A stretch of DNA of 64,000 nt from an uncultured Flaviramulus sp. (GCA_947495125.1 CANLXL010000005.1:276972-340971); one strand, 5' to 3'; counted from the stretch's first letter, positions 48,762 through 58,112 are shown. Made by a program: numbers and translations. Notes: generated by a model not told the origin, from the letters alone.

Positions 48762-50522
48762 ATGAATTTATTAAGAAAAGGAATATTTGCCTTATTAACA
48801 ATTGGTCTTATAGTTTCATGTGAAGATGATGATTCTATAATAGCTCCTAATGAAGGCAACGGAGGTACGGGACTCACAGAGATTACGTTTCCAAGTCATG
48901 CTATAACCGTAAAGATAGAAGATGGAGATGGAACTATTGTTACTGTTCGTCCTCAAGGTTTGGGGGTGACTTCTTATGTCGTAGATTTTGGAGATCCAGA
49001 TAGTTCATCCGATGTTGTAACGATTACAGAAGATGCAGGTACAGCTTCTTACGATTATCCCAATAATGTTGAGGAAGTTACATATACAATAACAGTAACT
49101 GCAAAATCTGATAAGGGTTTTCCGGATGTTGTTCAAACCAAAAACGTAACAGTGGAGCATCAACTTACCTCTTTATTTTCGGTACCATTATCACCAATTA
49201 TACTTGATGAAAATACATATGCTATTTTCAGTGATGGTATTGAAACAGATGGCGTTTTTGCTGCCTATACGAACCAGTTATCAAGTTCTAATTTTGATGG
49301 CGGTGATGCAGAGTATACTGAAGTAGAAGTTGGAGATATAAAAAATAAAGTAATTCGATATTCTAGGCTTCACGGTGCTATTGCTGGATCTATTACTTTT
49401 GATCCTGCCATTATTATTGCAGATGTTTTTGGAACGGATGCTTCAGCTGATTATATTCATTTAGACCTTCATTCTATTCATGATATAGGTGTTGACAAAG
49501 TAAAAATAACATTGGGAGGTAAAACTTTTGAGCAAACTTTAATAAATGATGTGTGGACAGGAGTAGATATTGATTTTGCTTCTGAAGGAATTACTCAAAT
49601 TGACGACATAATATTAGAATTAGGAACAGGCGGTACTGCAAGTAATGAGGCAACTCTTAATGTAGATAACATCTATCTTTATAGAGAACCACTTTCAGTT
49701 CCTGATTTTACTTTTGATGATGTGGCTAGTGATTATGAAGTTACCTTTACAGATGCTTCAGAGCTAGCAACCAGTCATAGTTGGGATTTTGGAGATGGTA
49801 ATAGCTCAACAGAAGTAAACCCAACACATAGTTACACCGATGATGGTTTGGAAATGACGTATATGGTCACGTTAACAACAACAAATTCTCTTAATAAAAC
49901 CACTTCTATTACAAAAGAAATTATTGTTGGCGGACCATCTGGCCCAATTAATCCAGAAATTGTAAAAGGTGACTTTGAGCGCACTGGTGGTGATTCTGCA
50001 GATGATACTAATATTAGAAATGCTTGGAAAATAGCTACAACAGGAAATTCAAATCCTTTTGGGACTAGTTCAGACGGTTCTTGTACAGATTATGAAGGAA
50101 CAATTGGTTCTAAAACAAGAGGAGCAAAATGGTCAGGTAGCCAGAGTGCTAATCCTGATGGTACAGCTGTGGCCGGTGATACTAGATACGCATACCAAGC
50201 AGTTACACTAAGCCCTAATGAGAATTACATTTTTGAGTACGAATATGCCATAAAAACAGGAGGGGCAGAAACTAACAGTATAGTTGCAGCGATCTTAAAT
50301 GGTCATTATAGTGATAGTGCTGGTGCTGTTGCTAGTAATGCTTTGGTACAGCATGTTGGGACTGAGGCTAAAGGAAAGTTTTCTGATAATTCTTGTTCAG
50401 GTGGTACAACAATTAAACTTCCGTTTACGTCTAATTATTTAGGAGAAGTATCAATACTGATATACGCAGTAACCGATGTAGACGCTTGGATAGATAATGT
50501 TAAGGTGTATCCGGCAGAATAA
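48762..50522 (+). CDS. Larger PKD-domain surface lipoprotein with the same C-terminal module
   Basis: A 586-residue lipoprotein (LLTIGLIVSCEDDD). An N-terminal Ig-like domain is followed by a beta domain (SSSNFDGGDAEYTEVEVGD, LNVDNIYLYRE) resembling a carbohydrate-binding sandwich. A PKD domain follows (SHSWDFGDGNSSTEVNPTHS), then a C-terminal ~170-residue domain paralogous to that of the previous gene (KGDFERTGG, TRYAYQAVTLSPNENY, YAIKTGG, AILNGHYSDSAGA, DAWIDNVKVYPAE). Probably a second glycan-binding protein of the SusCD complex. Confidence 0.7.
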   Translation: MNLLRKGIFALLTIGLIVSCEDDDSIIAPNEGNGGTGLTEITFPSHAITVKIEDGDGTIVTVRPQGLGVTSYVVDFGDPDSSSDVVTITEDAGTASYDYPNNVEEVTYTITVTAKSDKGFPDVVQTKNVTVEHQLTSLFSVPLSPIILDENTYAIFSDGIETDGVFAAYTNQLSSSNFDGGDAEYTEVEVGDIKNKVIRYSRLHGAIAGSITFDPAIIIADVFGTDASADYIHLDLHSIHDIGVDKVKITLGGKTFEQTLINDVWTGVDIDFASEGITQIDDIILELGTGGTASNEATLNVDNIYLYREPLSVPDFTFDDVASDYEVTFTDASELATSHSWDFGDGNSSTEVNPTHSYTDDGLEMTYMVTLTTTNSLNKTTSITKEIIVGGPSGPINPEIVKGDFERTGGDSADDTNIRNAWKIATTGNSNPFGTSSDGSCTDYEGTIGSKTRGAKWSGSQSANPDGTAVAGDTRYAYQAVTLSPNENYIFEYEYAIKTGGAETNSIVAAILNGHYSDSAGAVASNALVQHVGTEAKGKFSDNSCSGGTTIKLPFTSNYLGEVSILIYAVTDVDAWIDNVKVYPAE

Positions 50523-50526
50523 AATT

Positions 50527-51453
50527 ATGATCATGAAAAACTTCCGGAAAGAAATATTAATAATAGTTTTAATAGGTTTTATATCTGTGAACGCTACTTG
50601 CCAAAACAAGGAGGGTAGCGTTTCAGATTCGGATGTGAAAGTTGAAAAAAAGCGTAAAAAGAAAAAAAAGAAGAAGAAAGTTAAGCTTCCAAATATAGAT
50701 TTAAGCCACTGGAAAGTAACGCTGCCGGTAACTAATGAAAATGGTAAGCCTTATGAGATTAGCCCACCCGAAATTCTGGATTTCGCAAAAAATGAAAGAG
50801 CTAAACCCTATATGTATATAGATTCCACAAAAGGAGCTATTGTGTTTCATGCTATGCCTACCGATTCTAAGACTAGAAATACAAAGTATACGCGGTCGGA
50901 ATTAAGAGAGCAAATGGTACCAGGAGATAATAATACCAATTGGACGTTTGCTGATGGGGCTTACATGAAAGGGAAACTGGCTATGGAAGCAACCACAAGA
51001 GATTCTCAAGGGAAGTACCATAGAACCATTATCATGCAAATTCATGGAAGATTAACCAATGAACAACGTGATTTGATAGGTGAAGATGATAATAATGCAC
51101 CGCCCATGTTAAAAATATATTGGGATAACGGAAAAATTCGTGTAAAAACTAAAGTCCTTAAAAACTTAAGAGCAACTGATGAAGAATTACTACATGAAGA
51201 TGCTTGGGGCAATGACGAAGGTTTTAATTTTGAGGAAGAAGTTGGGTTTAGGAAATTTACTTTAGAGGTTAAAATATCAGAAGGTAAAATGGTTATAGTT
51301 TTAAATGGTAATGAATTTAAGGTTTATAAAAGCATTCATATAAAACGTTGGGGTATTTTTGAAAACTATTTTAAAGCAGGTAACTATTTTCAGTCCAGAG
51401 ATAAAGGTGCATTCTCAAAAGTGAGATACTACGAACTGGAAGTGAGTCACTAA
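50527..51453 (+). CDS. PL7 alginate lyase with polylysine linker
   Basis: The frame is open from 50497; ATG at 50527 (or 50533) after the previous stop is the likely start. It has an N-terminal export signal ending near Cys25. A linker follows with EKKRKKKKKKKKVK at residues 40-53, then a single alginate lyase 2 domain: HWKVTLPV, YTRSELREQMVPG, RTIIMQIHGRLT and FENYFKAGNYFQS, all three catalytic motifs intact. Arg, Gln, His and Tyr of the active site are present. It is seven bases from a close paralog whose linker is polyglutamate instead. Confidence 0.88.
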   Translation: MIMKNFRKEILIIVLIGFISVNATCQNKEGSVSDSDVKVEKKRKKKKKKKKVKLPNIDLSHWKVTLPVTNENGKPYEISPPEILDFAKNERAKPYMYIDSTKGAIVFHAMPTDSKTRNTKYTRSELREQMVPGDNNTNWTFADGAYMKGKLAMEATTRDSQGKYHRTIIMQIHGRLTNEQRDLIGEDDNNAPPMLKIYWDNGKIRVKTKVLKNLRATDEELLHEDAWGNDEGFNFEEEVGFRKFTLEVKISEGKMVIVLNGNEFKVYKSIHIKRWGIFENYFKAGNYFQSRDKGAFSKVRYYELEVSH

Positions 51454-51460
51454 ACAAAAG

Positions 51461-52411
51461 ATGAAAAAAATAAGGTACATATTTAATATCTTAAAAAAGT
51501 TATTTTTTATAACAGCTTTTGGCATGCTTTGTATTTGTTGTACTAAGAATGCGGAGGTTGATGAAGATAACCCAATTGGAGTAGATGAAGAAGAAATTGT
51601 AGAAGAGGAACAAGAAGAAGAGGAAGAGGAAGAAGAGTCTGTAGCTCAGGAGTATCAGTTACCTGAGATCAATTTGAACAATTGGAAAGTCACATTACCA
51701 ATAGGTAATCCAACAGAAGTAGAGCCACCTGAAATTTTAGATTATGGAACAAATGAAACGCTAAAACCATTTTTTTATAACGATTCTATAAACGGAGCAC
51801 TGGTATTTTATACTTATCCAGGGGCCTCAACGCCAAACTCATCATATTCAAGAACAGAATTAAGAGAACAGATGGTGGCCGGTAGTAATCATACGAATTG
51901 GACATTTACGCAAGGTGGCAGAATGAAAGGAGAACTTTCTATGAGTGCGATTTCAAAAGATAGTGATGGGAAATACCATCGAGCGATAATTATGCAAATT
52001 CATGGTAGATTAACCAATGCGCAAAGAGATTTGATCGGAGAGGATGATAATAACGCACCTCCGATATTGAAAATATATTGGAATGAAGGAAAAGTTAGAG
52101 TAAAAACTAAGGTTTTAAAAGATTTAGATGCTTCAGATACCGAAATTTTAAAGACGGCGTCCTGGGGAGATGATGATGGGTTTACATTTTCTGAAAATGT
52201 CGGCTTCGATAAGTTTGCCTTAGAAATAAAAGCATCCGAAGGAAGAATGGAAGTCATATTGAATGATAATGAATCTGTAGTTTATGACGACATACACATT
52301 AAAAAATGGAATGTTTTTGAGAACTATTTTAAAGCAGGAAATTACCTGGTAACTAAGGATTCTGACGCATTTTCGAAGGTTAAATATTACAAATTAGAAG
52401 TGTTTCATTAA
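51461..52411 (+). CDS. PL7 alginate lyase with polyglutamate linker
   Basis: A 316-residue lipoprotein-like protein (membrane segment then CICCTKN). Residues ~32-60 are almost all Asp/Glu (with EEEQEEEEEEEES at 48-60). The PL7 domain follows: NWKVTLPIGN, YSRTELREQMVAG, RAIIMQIHGRLT, FENYFKAGNYLVT. It is the tandem paralog of the preceding gene, very similar in the catalytic domain but opposite in linker charge. It is the last gene of the susC operon; the regulator gene follows after 132 bases. Confidence 0.88.
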   Translation: MKKIRYIFNILKKLFFITAFGMLCICCTKNAEVDEDNPIGVDEEEIVEEEQEEEEEEEESVAQEYQLPEINLNNWKVTLPIGNPTEVEPPEILDYGTNETLKPFFYNDSINGALVFYTYPGASTPNSSYSRTELREQMVAGSNHTNWTFTQGGRMKGELSMSAISKDSDGKYHRAIIMQIHGRLTNAQRDLIGEDDNNAPPILKIYWNEGKVRVKTKVLKDLDASDTEILKTASWGDDDGFTFSENVGFDKFALEIKASEGRMEVILNDNESVVYDDIHIKKWNVFENYFKAGNYLVTKDSDAFSKVKYYKLEVFH

Positions 52412-52493
52412 ACAAACTGAAATGTTAAATTTTAATTTAATTAATTGTTTTGAGTTTACTTAAGTTTAAAGAAGAAGTTAGATGAATATTTTT

Positions 52494-52522
52494 TAAATTT
52501 AACAATATTACGTGGTTAACCA
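52494..52522 (+). promoter_or_regulatory. Promoter/operator of the regulator gene (autoregulation)
   Basis: TAAATTTA (52494-52501), a weak -7 box, is followed by TGGTTAACCA (52513-52522), the palindromic core seen at the other alginate operators. The outer AAACCAATC half is missing, so binding may be weaker. It lies 22 bases before the GntR start. Confidence 0.6.
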
Positions 52523-52543
52523 ATTATTATAAATTGTAATTAG

Positions 52544-53248
52544 ATGAAATTAGAAGTAGCAACAATAAGCGATAATCAAGAAATACAAAACGGTATTATC
52601 AGTAAGATTAGGGACTTAATAAATTATAAAAACCTGGAGCCCGGAGATAAGTTACCTTCGGAACGCATGCTATCCGAAAAGTTTGGAGTGACCAGAAGTA
52701 ATGTACGTGATGCGATTCAGAAATTAGAGTTTTATGGTTTATTAAAATCCATTCCGCAAAGCGGAACGTTTATGGCTAACATAGGCGTGATTGCTATGAA
52801 TGGAATGATTGAAGATATCTTAAGGTTAGAAACACCAGGGTTTAAATCGTTAGTGGAAACCAGAATTTTATTGGAACTAAAAACCGTTCGATTGGCTTCT
52901 TTAAGGCGTACAGATGCCGACTTAGACAATATAAAAATGGCCTTAGATGCCTATGAAGATAAGGCATTATCCGGAGAAGTTGCGGTACAGGAGGATTTGT
53001 TATTTCATCTGGCTATTGCAAAAGCCTGTGGTAACAGTACCATGAACACTTTTATGTTAACGATTACACCTCAAATCATAATGGATTTTGAAAAGTATCA
53101 TGTTTGTGATAAGGATCAGGCTGTTAAAGGAATAAAGGAACATACCGAAATCTATGAAGCCATTAAAAGTCAGGATCCGGTATTAGCAAAACAGAAAATG
53201 AAAGATCACTTTAGCGTATTATATCAGTATTGCTATAGCGCTGAATAA
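52544..53248 (+). CDS. GntR-family (FadR/FCD subgroup) regulator of the alginate locus
   Basis: A 234-residue protein. The N-terminal winged helix (residues ~10-75) has the GntR signature LEPGDKLPSERMLSEKFGVT, SNVRDAIQKLEFYGLL and QSGTFMA. The C-terminal all-helical FCD domain (ETRILLELKTVRLAS, DLLFHLAIAKACGNSTM, KEHTEIYEAI) carries the Asp and His residues that bind a metal or acid ligand. The likely effector is a KDG/DEH-type intermediate. A TGGTTAACCA site lies upstream of its own gene and at three other promoters in the locus. Confidence 0.88.
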   Translation: MKLEVATISDNQEIQNGIISKIRDLINYKNLEPGDKLPSERMLSEKFGVTRSNVRDAIQKLEFYGLLKSIPQSGTFMANIGVIAMNGMIEDILRLETPGFKSLVETRILLELKTVRLASLRRTDADLDNIKMALDAYEDKALSGEVAVQEDLLFHLAIAKACGNSTMNTFMLTITPQIIMDFEKYHVCDKDQAVKGIKEHTEIYEAIKSQDPVLAKQKMKDHFSVLYQYCYSAE

Positions 53249-53257
53249 AATAACCAA

Positions 53258-53321
53258 TTTGAAAAATAAAATTGCACGCTTTTATTTTTCAAAGTATTGA
53301 AAACAAAATAGGAGGGAAGTA
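53258..53321 (+). ncRNA. Structured leader element B, upstream of the hexuronate transporter
   Basis: A 14-base-pair hairpin (53258-53271 with 53280-53293) has TTGCACGC in its loop. After 28 bases comes ATAGGAGGGAAGTA (53308-53321), identical to the 14-mer in the susC leader. The stem is entirely A/T and unlike that of element A. It lies between the GntR stop and the transporter start, 121 bases before the latter. Confidence 0.45.
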
Positions 53322-53442
53322 TTCTTCTCAGTATAAATTTCACTGTATAAAGAATACATTCTTATAAAGATGTTAACCTGGAACGGATTTGTTCTGGAGT
53401 CTAATAATATTGAAATTTTAGTAATAAACTAAATACAAACAA

Positions 53443-54726
53443 ATGAAAATAAAAGGCTTACGCTGGTGGATTATTGCGTTAATTTTTATAGCCACCGTCA
53501 TTAATTATATAGATAGAACCGCATTTGCATTATTGTGGCCCGAAATGGGTAAGGATCTTGGGATGGATAAATCGGATTACGCCATTATGCTTAATGTATT
53601 TATGGCCTGTTATGCGGTTGGAAAATTTGCTTCCGGTAAATTGTACGATACGATTGGTACACGCTTAGGATTTACTGTTTCTATCATTGTATGGTCCATA
53701 GCATCCGCTTTTCATGCCTTGGCCAGCGGTTTAGTGTCTTTGTCTATATTCAGAGGATTGCTAGGAATAGGTGAAGCGGGGAACTGGCCCGGAGCTGTAA
53801 AAAGTAATGGAGAGTGGTTCCCAATCAAAGAAAGGGCGACAGCTCAAGGAATTTTTAATGCCGGAGCGTCAATTGGTAATGTCATAGCTCCCTTTGTTAT
53901 TGTGTTTTTGTATACCCAGTTTGGTTGGAAAGCAACTTACGTTATTCTAGGTTTGGTAGGTATATTATGGGTGATTCCCTGGTTGTTTTTGAATAAATCC
54001 ACTCCAGAGAAACATCCATGGGTAACAGAGGAAGAAAGAAATTTAATTACGGCAGATAGAATTGATAAGGACGAACACGTTAATAACAAAAAAACCAAAA
54101 GCTTAAGTGTTGCTAAAATTCTAAGCTATAAAGCGTCATGGGGTGTTTTATCATGTAGATTTTTTATAGAACCTATTTGGTGGTTTTTTGCAGGGTGGAT
54201 GCCAATTTATTTAAACGACAAATATGGTTTAAGTATTGAAGAGATTGCAGCCACCATGTGGATTTCATATCTAATGGCAGCCGTTGGTAGCATTCTGGGA
54301 GGTATGTTCTGCGGGGCTTTAATGAAGAAACGTTCGGTAGATGTTTCAAGAAAAATTACGATTTCCCTAGGGGGAGTCCTCATTTTAATCGCTTTCGTAT
54401 CCATAATAAGCCTTGTAAAAGAAGGTGATTTTATGGCCTTTATTTATTTAGCAGGACTGGCACTATTCGGATTTCAATTTGCCATAGGAAACATTCAAAC
54501 GATTTCTAGCGACTTATTTAGGGGACCATCTGTAGGTACGCTTGCAGGACTAGCGGGTACAGTAGCGGCGGTATCTCCAATGATTATGAATTGGTTTGTT
54601 GGAGAAATAACAGGGAATTCATATACGCCGGCGTTTATTGCTATCTGTATTTCAGTGGTATTAGGAGTTTTATCAATATTTTTCTTTATAAAAAATATAG
54701 GTCCGGTTCGAAAAACAATAGAATAA
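53443..54726 (+). CDS. MFS transporter, hexuronate (ExuT-like) family
   Basis: A 427-residue protein with 12 predicted membrane helices. Family features: WWIIALIFIATVINYIDRTA in helix 1, FRGLLGIGEAGNWPGAVKSN, EWFPIKERATAQGIFNAGAS, then FIEPIWWFFAGWMPIYLNDK. Such anion:cation symporters import hexuronates and related acids through the inner membrane. In this locus the substrate is expected to be DEH or unsaturated uronate from alginate. It is preceded by the second structured leader and followed by the catabolic genes. Confidence 0.88.
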   Translation: MKIKGLRWWIIALIFIATVINYIDRTAFALLWPEMGKDLGMDKSDYAIMLNVFMACYAVGKFASGKLYDTIGTRLGFTVSIIVWSIASAFHALASGLVSLSIFRGLLGIGEAGNWPGAVKSNGEWFPIKERATAQGIFNAGASIGNVIAPFVIVFLYTQFGWKATYVILGLVGILWVIPWLFLNKSTPEKHPWVTEEERNLITADRIDKDEHVNNKKTKSLSVAKILSYKASWGVLSCRFFIEPIWWFFAGWMPIYLNDKYGLSIEEIAATMWISYLMAAVGSILGGMFCGALMKKRSVDVSRKITISLGGVLILIAFVSIISLVKEGDFMAFIYLAGLALFGFQFAIGNIQTISSDLFRGPSVGTLAGLAGTVAAVSPMIMNWFVGEITGNSYTPAFIAICISVVLGVLSIFFFIKNIGPVRKTIE

Positions 54727-54774
54727 GATTTAAAACATATTGAAACAAGTTATAAAAAATAAAAAATAAAGAGT

Positions 54775-55539
54775 ATGAGTAATTTAGACTTAAGAGTGGC
54801 AGTAATTACAGGAGCTACTGGTGGTATTGGTTTTCAAGTAGCAAAGCGATTAGGAGAAGACGGATACACCGTAATTTTAAACGGTATTGAAGATGAAGTC
54901 GGTACTAATAGGGTTAAGGAATTAACTGCCTTGGGAATCACAGCCGAATATTATGGTTTTGATGTTACAAATGAAGAAGCGGTAACGTCAAATATTAATA
55001 AAATTGGAAAAAAACATGGTAAAATAGATGTTCTTGTTAACAACGCAGGTGGATTGGGAGGAAGATCTAGATTTGAAGATATGACAACCGAATTTTATAG
55101 GTTCGTGATGGCACTAAATCTGGACTCGACATTTTTTGCTTCAAGGGCGGCTATACCATTTTTGAAGAAGAGTAATTATGCTTCTATTATCAACTATACA
55201 TCAAATGCAGGATGGACCGCCGGTGGACCCGGAGCAGGGGTTTATGGAACTTCTAAAGCCGGAGTTCATGCAATAACCAGGGCACTGGCAAAAGATTTAG
55301 CAGAATATGGAATTAGGGTAAATGCAGTGTCTCCGGGAACAATTGATACACCATTTCATGCTCAGATTAAAGCCACAAAACCGGAGGTTTTTGCTTCATG
55401 GGCAAATAATATTATGCTTGGTAGGTTAGGTCAGCCGGAAGATGTGGCTGGTGTTATTTCTTTCCTTGCAAGTAAAGATGCGTCTTTTATAACGGCTGAA
55501 ACCATTCAAATTGGTGGTGGACAAGCTTTAGGAATATAG
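54775..55539 (+). CDS. Short-chain dehydrogenase, DEH reductase candidate
   Basis: A 254-residue classical SDR. Cofactor motif TGATGGIG at residues ~13-20, NNAGG, and catalytic Ser (INYTSNAG) with Tyr-x-x-x-Lys (VYGTSKAG). The ending ITAETIQIGGGQA is typical. In flavobacterial alginate loci an SDR reduces DEH to 2-keto-3-deoxygluconate with NAD(P)H. This and the next gene are both candidates; I cannot tell from sequence which one acts on DEH. It lies 48 bases after the transporter. Confidence 0.82.
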   Translation: MSNLDLRVAVITGATGGIGFQVAKRLGEDGYTVILNGIEDEVGTNRVKELTALGITAEYYGFDVTNEEAVTSNINKIGKKHGKIDVLVNNAGGLGGRSRFEDMTTEFYRFVMALNLDSTFFASRAAIPFLKKSNYASIINYTSNAGWTAGGPGAGVYGTSKAGVHAITRALAKDLAEYGIRVNAVSPGTIDTPFHAQIKATKPEVFASWANNIMLGRLGQPEDVAGVISFLASKDASFITAETIQIGGGQALGI

Positions 55540-55610
55540 TATTAAACATATTATGACATGAAATTTTAAGCGTTTATTATTTTTACTGTTTAAAGAATCA
55601 ATATACCAAA

Positions 55611-56366
55611 ATGAATAAATTAAAAGGAAAGATAGCTGTAGTCACTGGAGGTTCCAGAGATATTGGTCGTGCAATATCTGTTAAACTAGCAACCGAAGGT
55701 GCCAGAGTAGTTGTAAACTTTAATAATTCTGAACTTGGAGCCAAGGAAACTGTAGATCAAATAAAATCCTTGGGAGGTGAAGCTATTGCAGTTAAAGCTG
55801 ATGTATCAAAATTGGATAATATCGCAAATTTAAAGGCAAAATCGATTGAAGCGTTTGGTGATAAAATTGATATTTTGGTGAATAATGCAGGAGGCCTTTT
55901 TGCACGCAAGTCGTTACAAGAACTAGATGAGTCATTTTATAATTTAGTTATAGATGTTAATTTTAAGTCTACCGTTTTTGTAATGCAAGCATTTGAGCCT
56001 TTAATGGGTAACGGAGCTTCAATCATAAATCTTTCTTCTCAGGCAGCAAGAGATGGTGGTGGTGGCGGGTCTTCGTTATACGCTTCTTCTAAAGGTGCGG
56101 TAAGTACATTTACAAGAGCAATGGCCAAAGAGCTTGGACCTAAAGGAATTCGGGTAAACGCGGTTTGTCCAGGTTTAATAGGCACCAAATTTCACGACGA
56201 TTTCACTAAAGACGAAGTACGTACTAAAGTAGCAGCAGGAACACCTTTGAAAAGAGAGGGTAAAGCTGAAGAAGTAGCAGATTTAGTGGCTTATTTAGCT
56301 TCAGATGAAGCTTCATTCATCACAGGAAATAATGTAGATATTAATGGTGGATTAGCGTTTAGTTAA
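55611..56366 (+). CDS. Second short-chain dehydrogenase of the alginate locus
   Basis: A 251-residue SDR with TGGSRDIG at the cofactor site, NNAGGLFARKSL, Ser in INLSSQAA and Tyr-x-x-x-Lys in LYASSKGA. The Gly run DGGGGGS just before the active-site Tyr is unusual. A basic residue in the TGGSRD loop hints at NADPH use. It could be the DEH reductase or a second step, such as reduction of an alternative isomer. It is a clear but distant paralog of the preceding gene and 24 bases from kdgK. Confidence 0.82.
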   Translation: MNKLKGKIAVVTGGSRDIGRAISVKLATEGARVVVNFNNSELGAKETVDQIKSLGGEAIAVKADVSKLDNIANLKAKSIEAFGDKIDILVNNAGGLFARKSLQELDESFYNLVIDVNFKSTVFVMQAFEPLMGNGASIINLSSQAARDGGGGGSSLYASSKGAVSTFTRAMAKELGPKGIRVNAVCPGLIGTKFHDDFTKDEVRTKVAAGTPLKREGKAEEVADLVAYLASDEASFITGNNVDINGGLAFS

Positions 56367-56390
56367 TCGTTTAAAATAAAATTAAATAAA

Positions 56391-57437
56391 ATGAAAAAAG
56401 TAGTCACTTTTGGTGAGATCATGTTAAGACTAGCACCTCAAGGTTTTTTAAGATTTTCTCAAGCCAATAACTTTGATGTTGTATATGGTGGCGGAGAGTC
56501 TAACGTAGCGGTATCATTAGCAAATTATGGTGTCGAAGTAGATTTTGTAACGCGTTTACCAAAAAATGATATTGGTGAATGCGCTATGATGGAACTGCGT
56601 AAAAGGGGTGTAGGAGTAGATAAAATTATATATGGAGGAGATCGTTTGGGTATATATTTCCTGGAAACAGGGGCAGTAAGTAGAGGAAGTAAAGTGGTTT
56701 ATGATAGAGCACATTCAGCTATTTCAGACATAAAACCTGGTATGGTCGATTGGAAATCTGTTTTTGAGGATGTAGCATGGTTTCATTGGACAGGTATTAC
56801 ACCTGCAATTTCTCAAGGTGCGGCAGATGCTTGTTTGGAGGCTGTTAAAATAGCCAGTGAAATGGGGGTAACGATTTCTACAGATTTAAACTATAGAGCT
56901 AAGCTTTGGACGTTTTGTGATGATGACCATCGCGAAAAAATAATGTCGGAGTTGACATCCTATTGTGATATTGTTTTAGGAAATGAAGAAGATGCTGAAA
57001 AACATTTCGGGATTCATCCGGAAGGACTGGATGTCCACAAACATGGTCATGAGGTTAAAGCGGAAGCTTTTTTATCGGTTTGCAAGCAAATGATGAAAAA
57101 ATTTCCGAAGGCGAAAAAAGTAATTACTACGTTAAGAGGTTCCATTTCAGCATCTCATAATACTTGGGCAGGTGTTTTATATGATGGTTCAAAAATGTAC
57201 GAAACCCGTCAATATCAAATTACTGATATTGTAGATAGAGTAGGTGGTGGCGATTCTTTTATGGGTGGATTAATTTATGGATTATTAAAATATCCTGAAG
57301 ACGATCAAAATGCATTAGATTTCGCAGTTGCCGCATCTTGTTTAAAACACACAATTAAAGGTGATGCTAATTTAGTGACGGTTTCGGAAGTTGAAAAATT
57401 AATGGGTGGAGACGCCTCTGGTCGTGTAGCAAGGTAA
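56391..57437 (+). CDS. kdgK: 2-keto-3-deoxygluconate kinase (PfkB family)
   Basis: A 348-residue PfkB-type sugar kinase. N-terminal FGEIMLRLAPQGFLRFSQAN and VYGGGESNVAVSLANYG give substrate binding; DRVGGGDSFMGGLIYGL has the catalytic Asp and anion hole. It phosphorylates KDG to KDPG. Six bases before the aldolase gene, it forms the last two steps of the alginate pathway. Confidence 0.9.
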   Translation: MKKVVTFGEIMLRLAPQGFLRFSQANNFDVVYGGGESNVAVSLANYGVEVDFVTRLPKNDIGECAMMELRKRGVGVDKIIYGGDRLGIYFLETGAVSRGSKVVYDRAHSAISDIKPGMVDWKSVFEDVAWFHWTGITPAISQGAADACLEAVKIASEMGVTISTDLNYRAKLWTFCDDDHREKIMSELTSYCDIVLGNEEDAEKHFGIHPEGLDVHKHGHEVKAEAFLSVCKQMMKKFPKAKKVITTLRGSISASHNTWAGVLYDGSKMYETRQYQITDIVDRVGGGDSFMGGLIYGLLKYPEDDQNALDFAVAASCLKHTIKGDANLVTVSEVEKLMGGDASGRVAR

Positions 57438-57443
57438 AAAAGT

Positions 57444-58112
57444 ATGGCACAATTTACAAGAATAGAAGTTGCAACTCTTATGAAAGAAACAGGACTGGTT
57501 CCTTTGTTTTTTAATGACGATATTGAATTCAGTAAAAAAGTTTTAAAAGCTTGTTATGATGGTGGTGCACGTTTGATGGAGTTTACAGCAAGAGGAGATT
57601 TTGCACATGAAGTGTTTGGGGAGCTTACCAAATATGCCATCAAAGAATTACCGGGAATGGTTATGGGTGTTGGTTCGGTTACAGATGGAGCTGCGGCATC
57701 TTTATATATGGCATTAGGAGCTAATTTTATTGTAACTCCGGTTTTGAGAGAAGATATTGCTCTAGTATGTAATAGAAGAAAAGTGTTGTGGTCTCCAGGG
57801 TGTGGAACCTTAACGGAAATAACAAGGGCAGAAGAATTGGGTTGTGAAATAGTAAAATTATTTCCCGGAGATATTTACGGTCCGCAGTTTGTAAAAGGGA
57901 TAAGAGGTCCGCAGCCCTGGACAAACATAATGCCAACGGGAGGTGTGTCGCCAACGGAAGAGAACTTAAAAGCTTGGTTTGATGCTGGTGTTACCTGTGT
58001 TGGTATGGGGTCTAAATTAATTTCTAAAGAGATTATTGCTAACAAAGATTATAAAAAGCTTCAACAAGACGTTAAGAATGCTTTAGAAATTATCAAATCT
58101 GTTAGATCATGA
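57444..58112 (+). CDS. eda: KDPG aldolase
   Basis: A 222-residue class I aldolase. The Schiff-base lysine lies in CEIVKLFPGDIYGPQF. The general acid/base Glu is expected in MEFTARGDFA, and MPTGGVSPTEENLKAW binds phosphate. It splits 2-keto-3-deoxy-6-phosphogluconate into pyruvate and glyceraldehyde-3-phosphate. It is the final gene of the alginate block and faces the minus-strand TIR cassette 36 bases away, with no strong terminator seen between them. Confidence 0.92.
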   Translation: MAQFTRIEVATLMKETGLVPLFFNDDIEFSKKVLKACYDGGARLMEFTARGDFAHEVFGELTKYAIKELPGMVMGVGSVTDGAAASLYMALGANFIVTPVLREDIALVCNRRKVLWSPGCGTLTEITRAEELGCEIVKLFPGDIYGPQFVKGIRGPQPWTNIMPTGGVSPTEENLKAWFDAGVTCVGMGSKLISKEIIANKDYKKLQQDVKNALEIIKSVRS

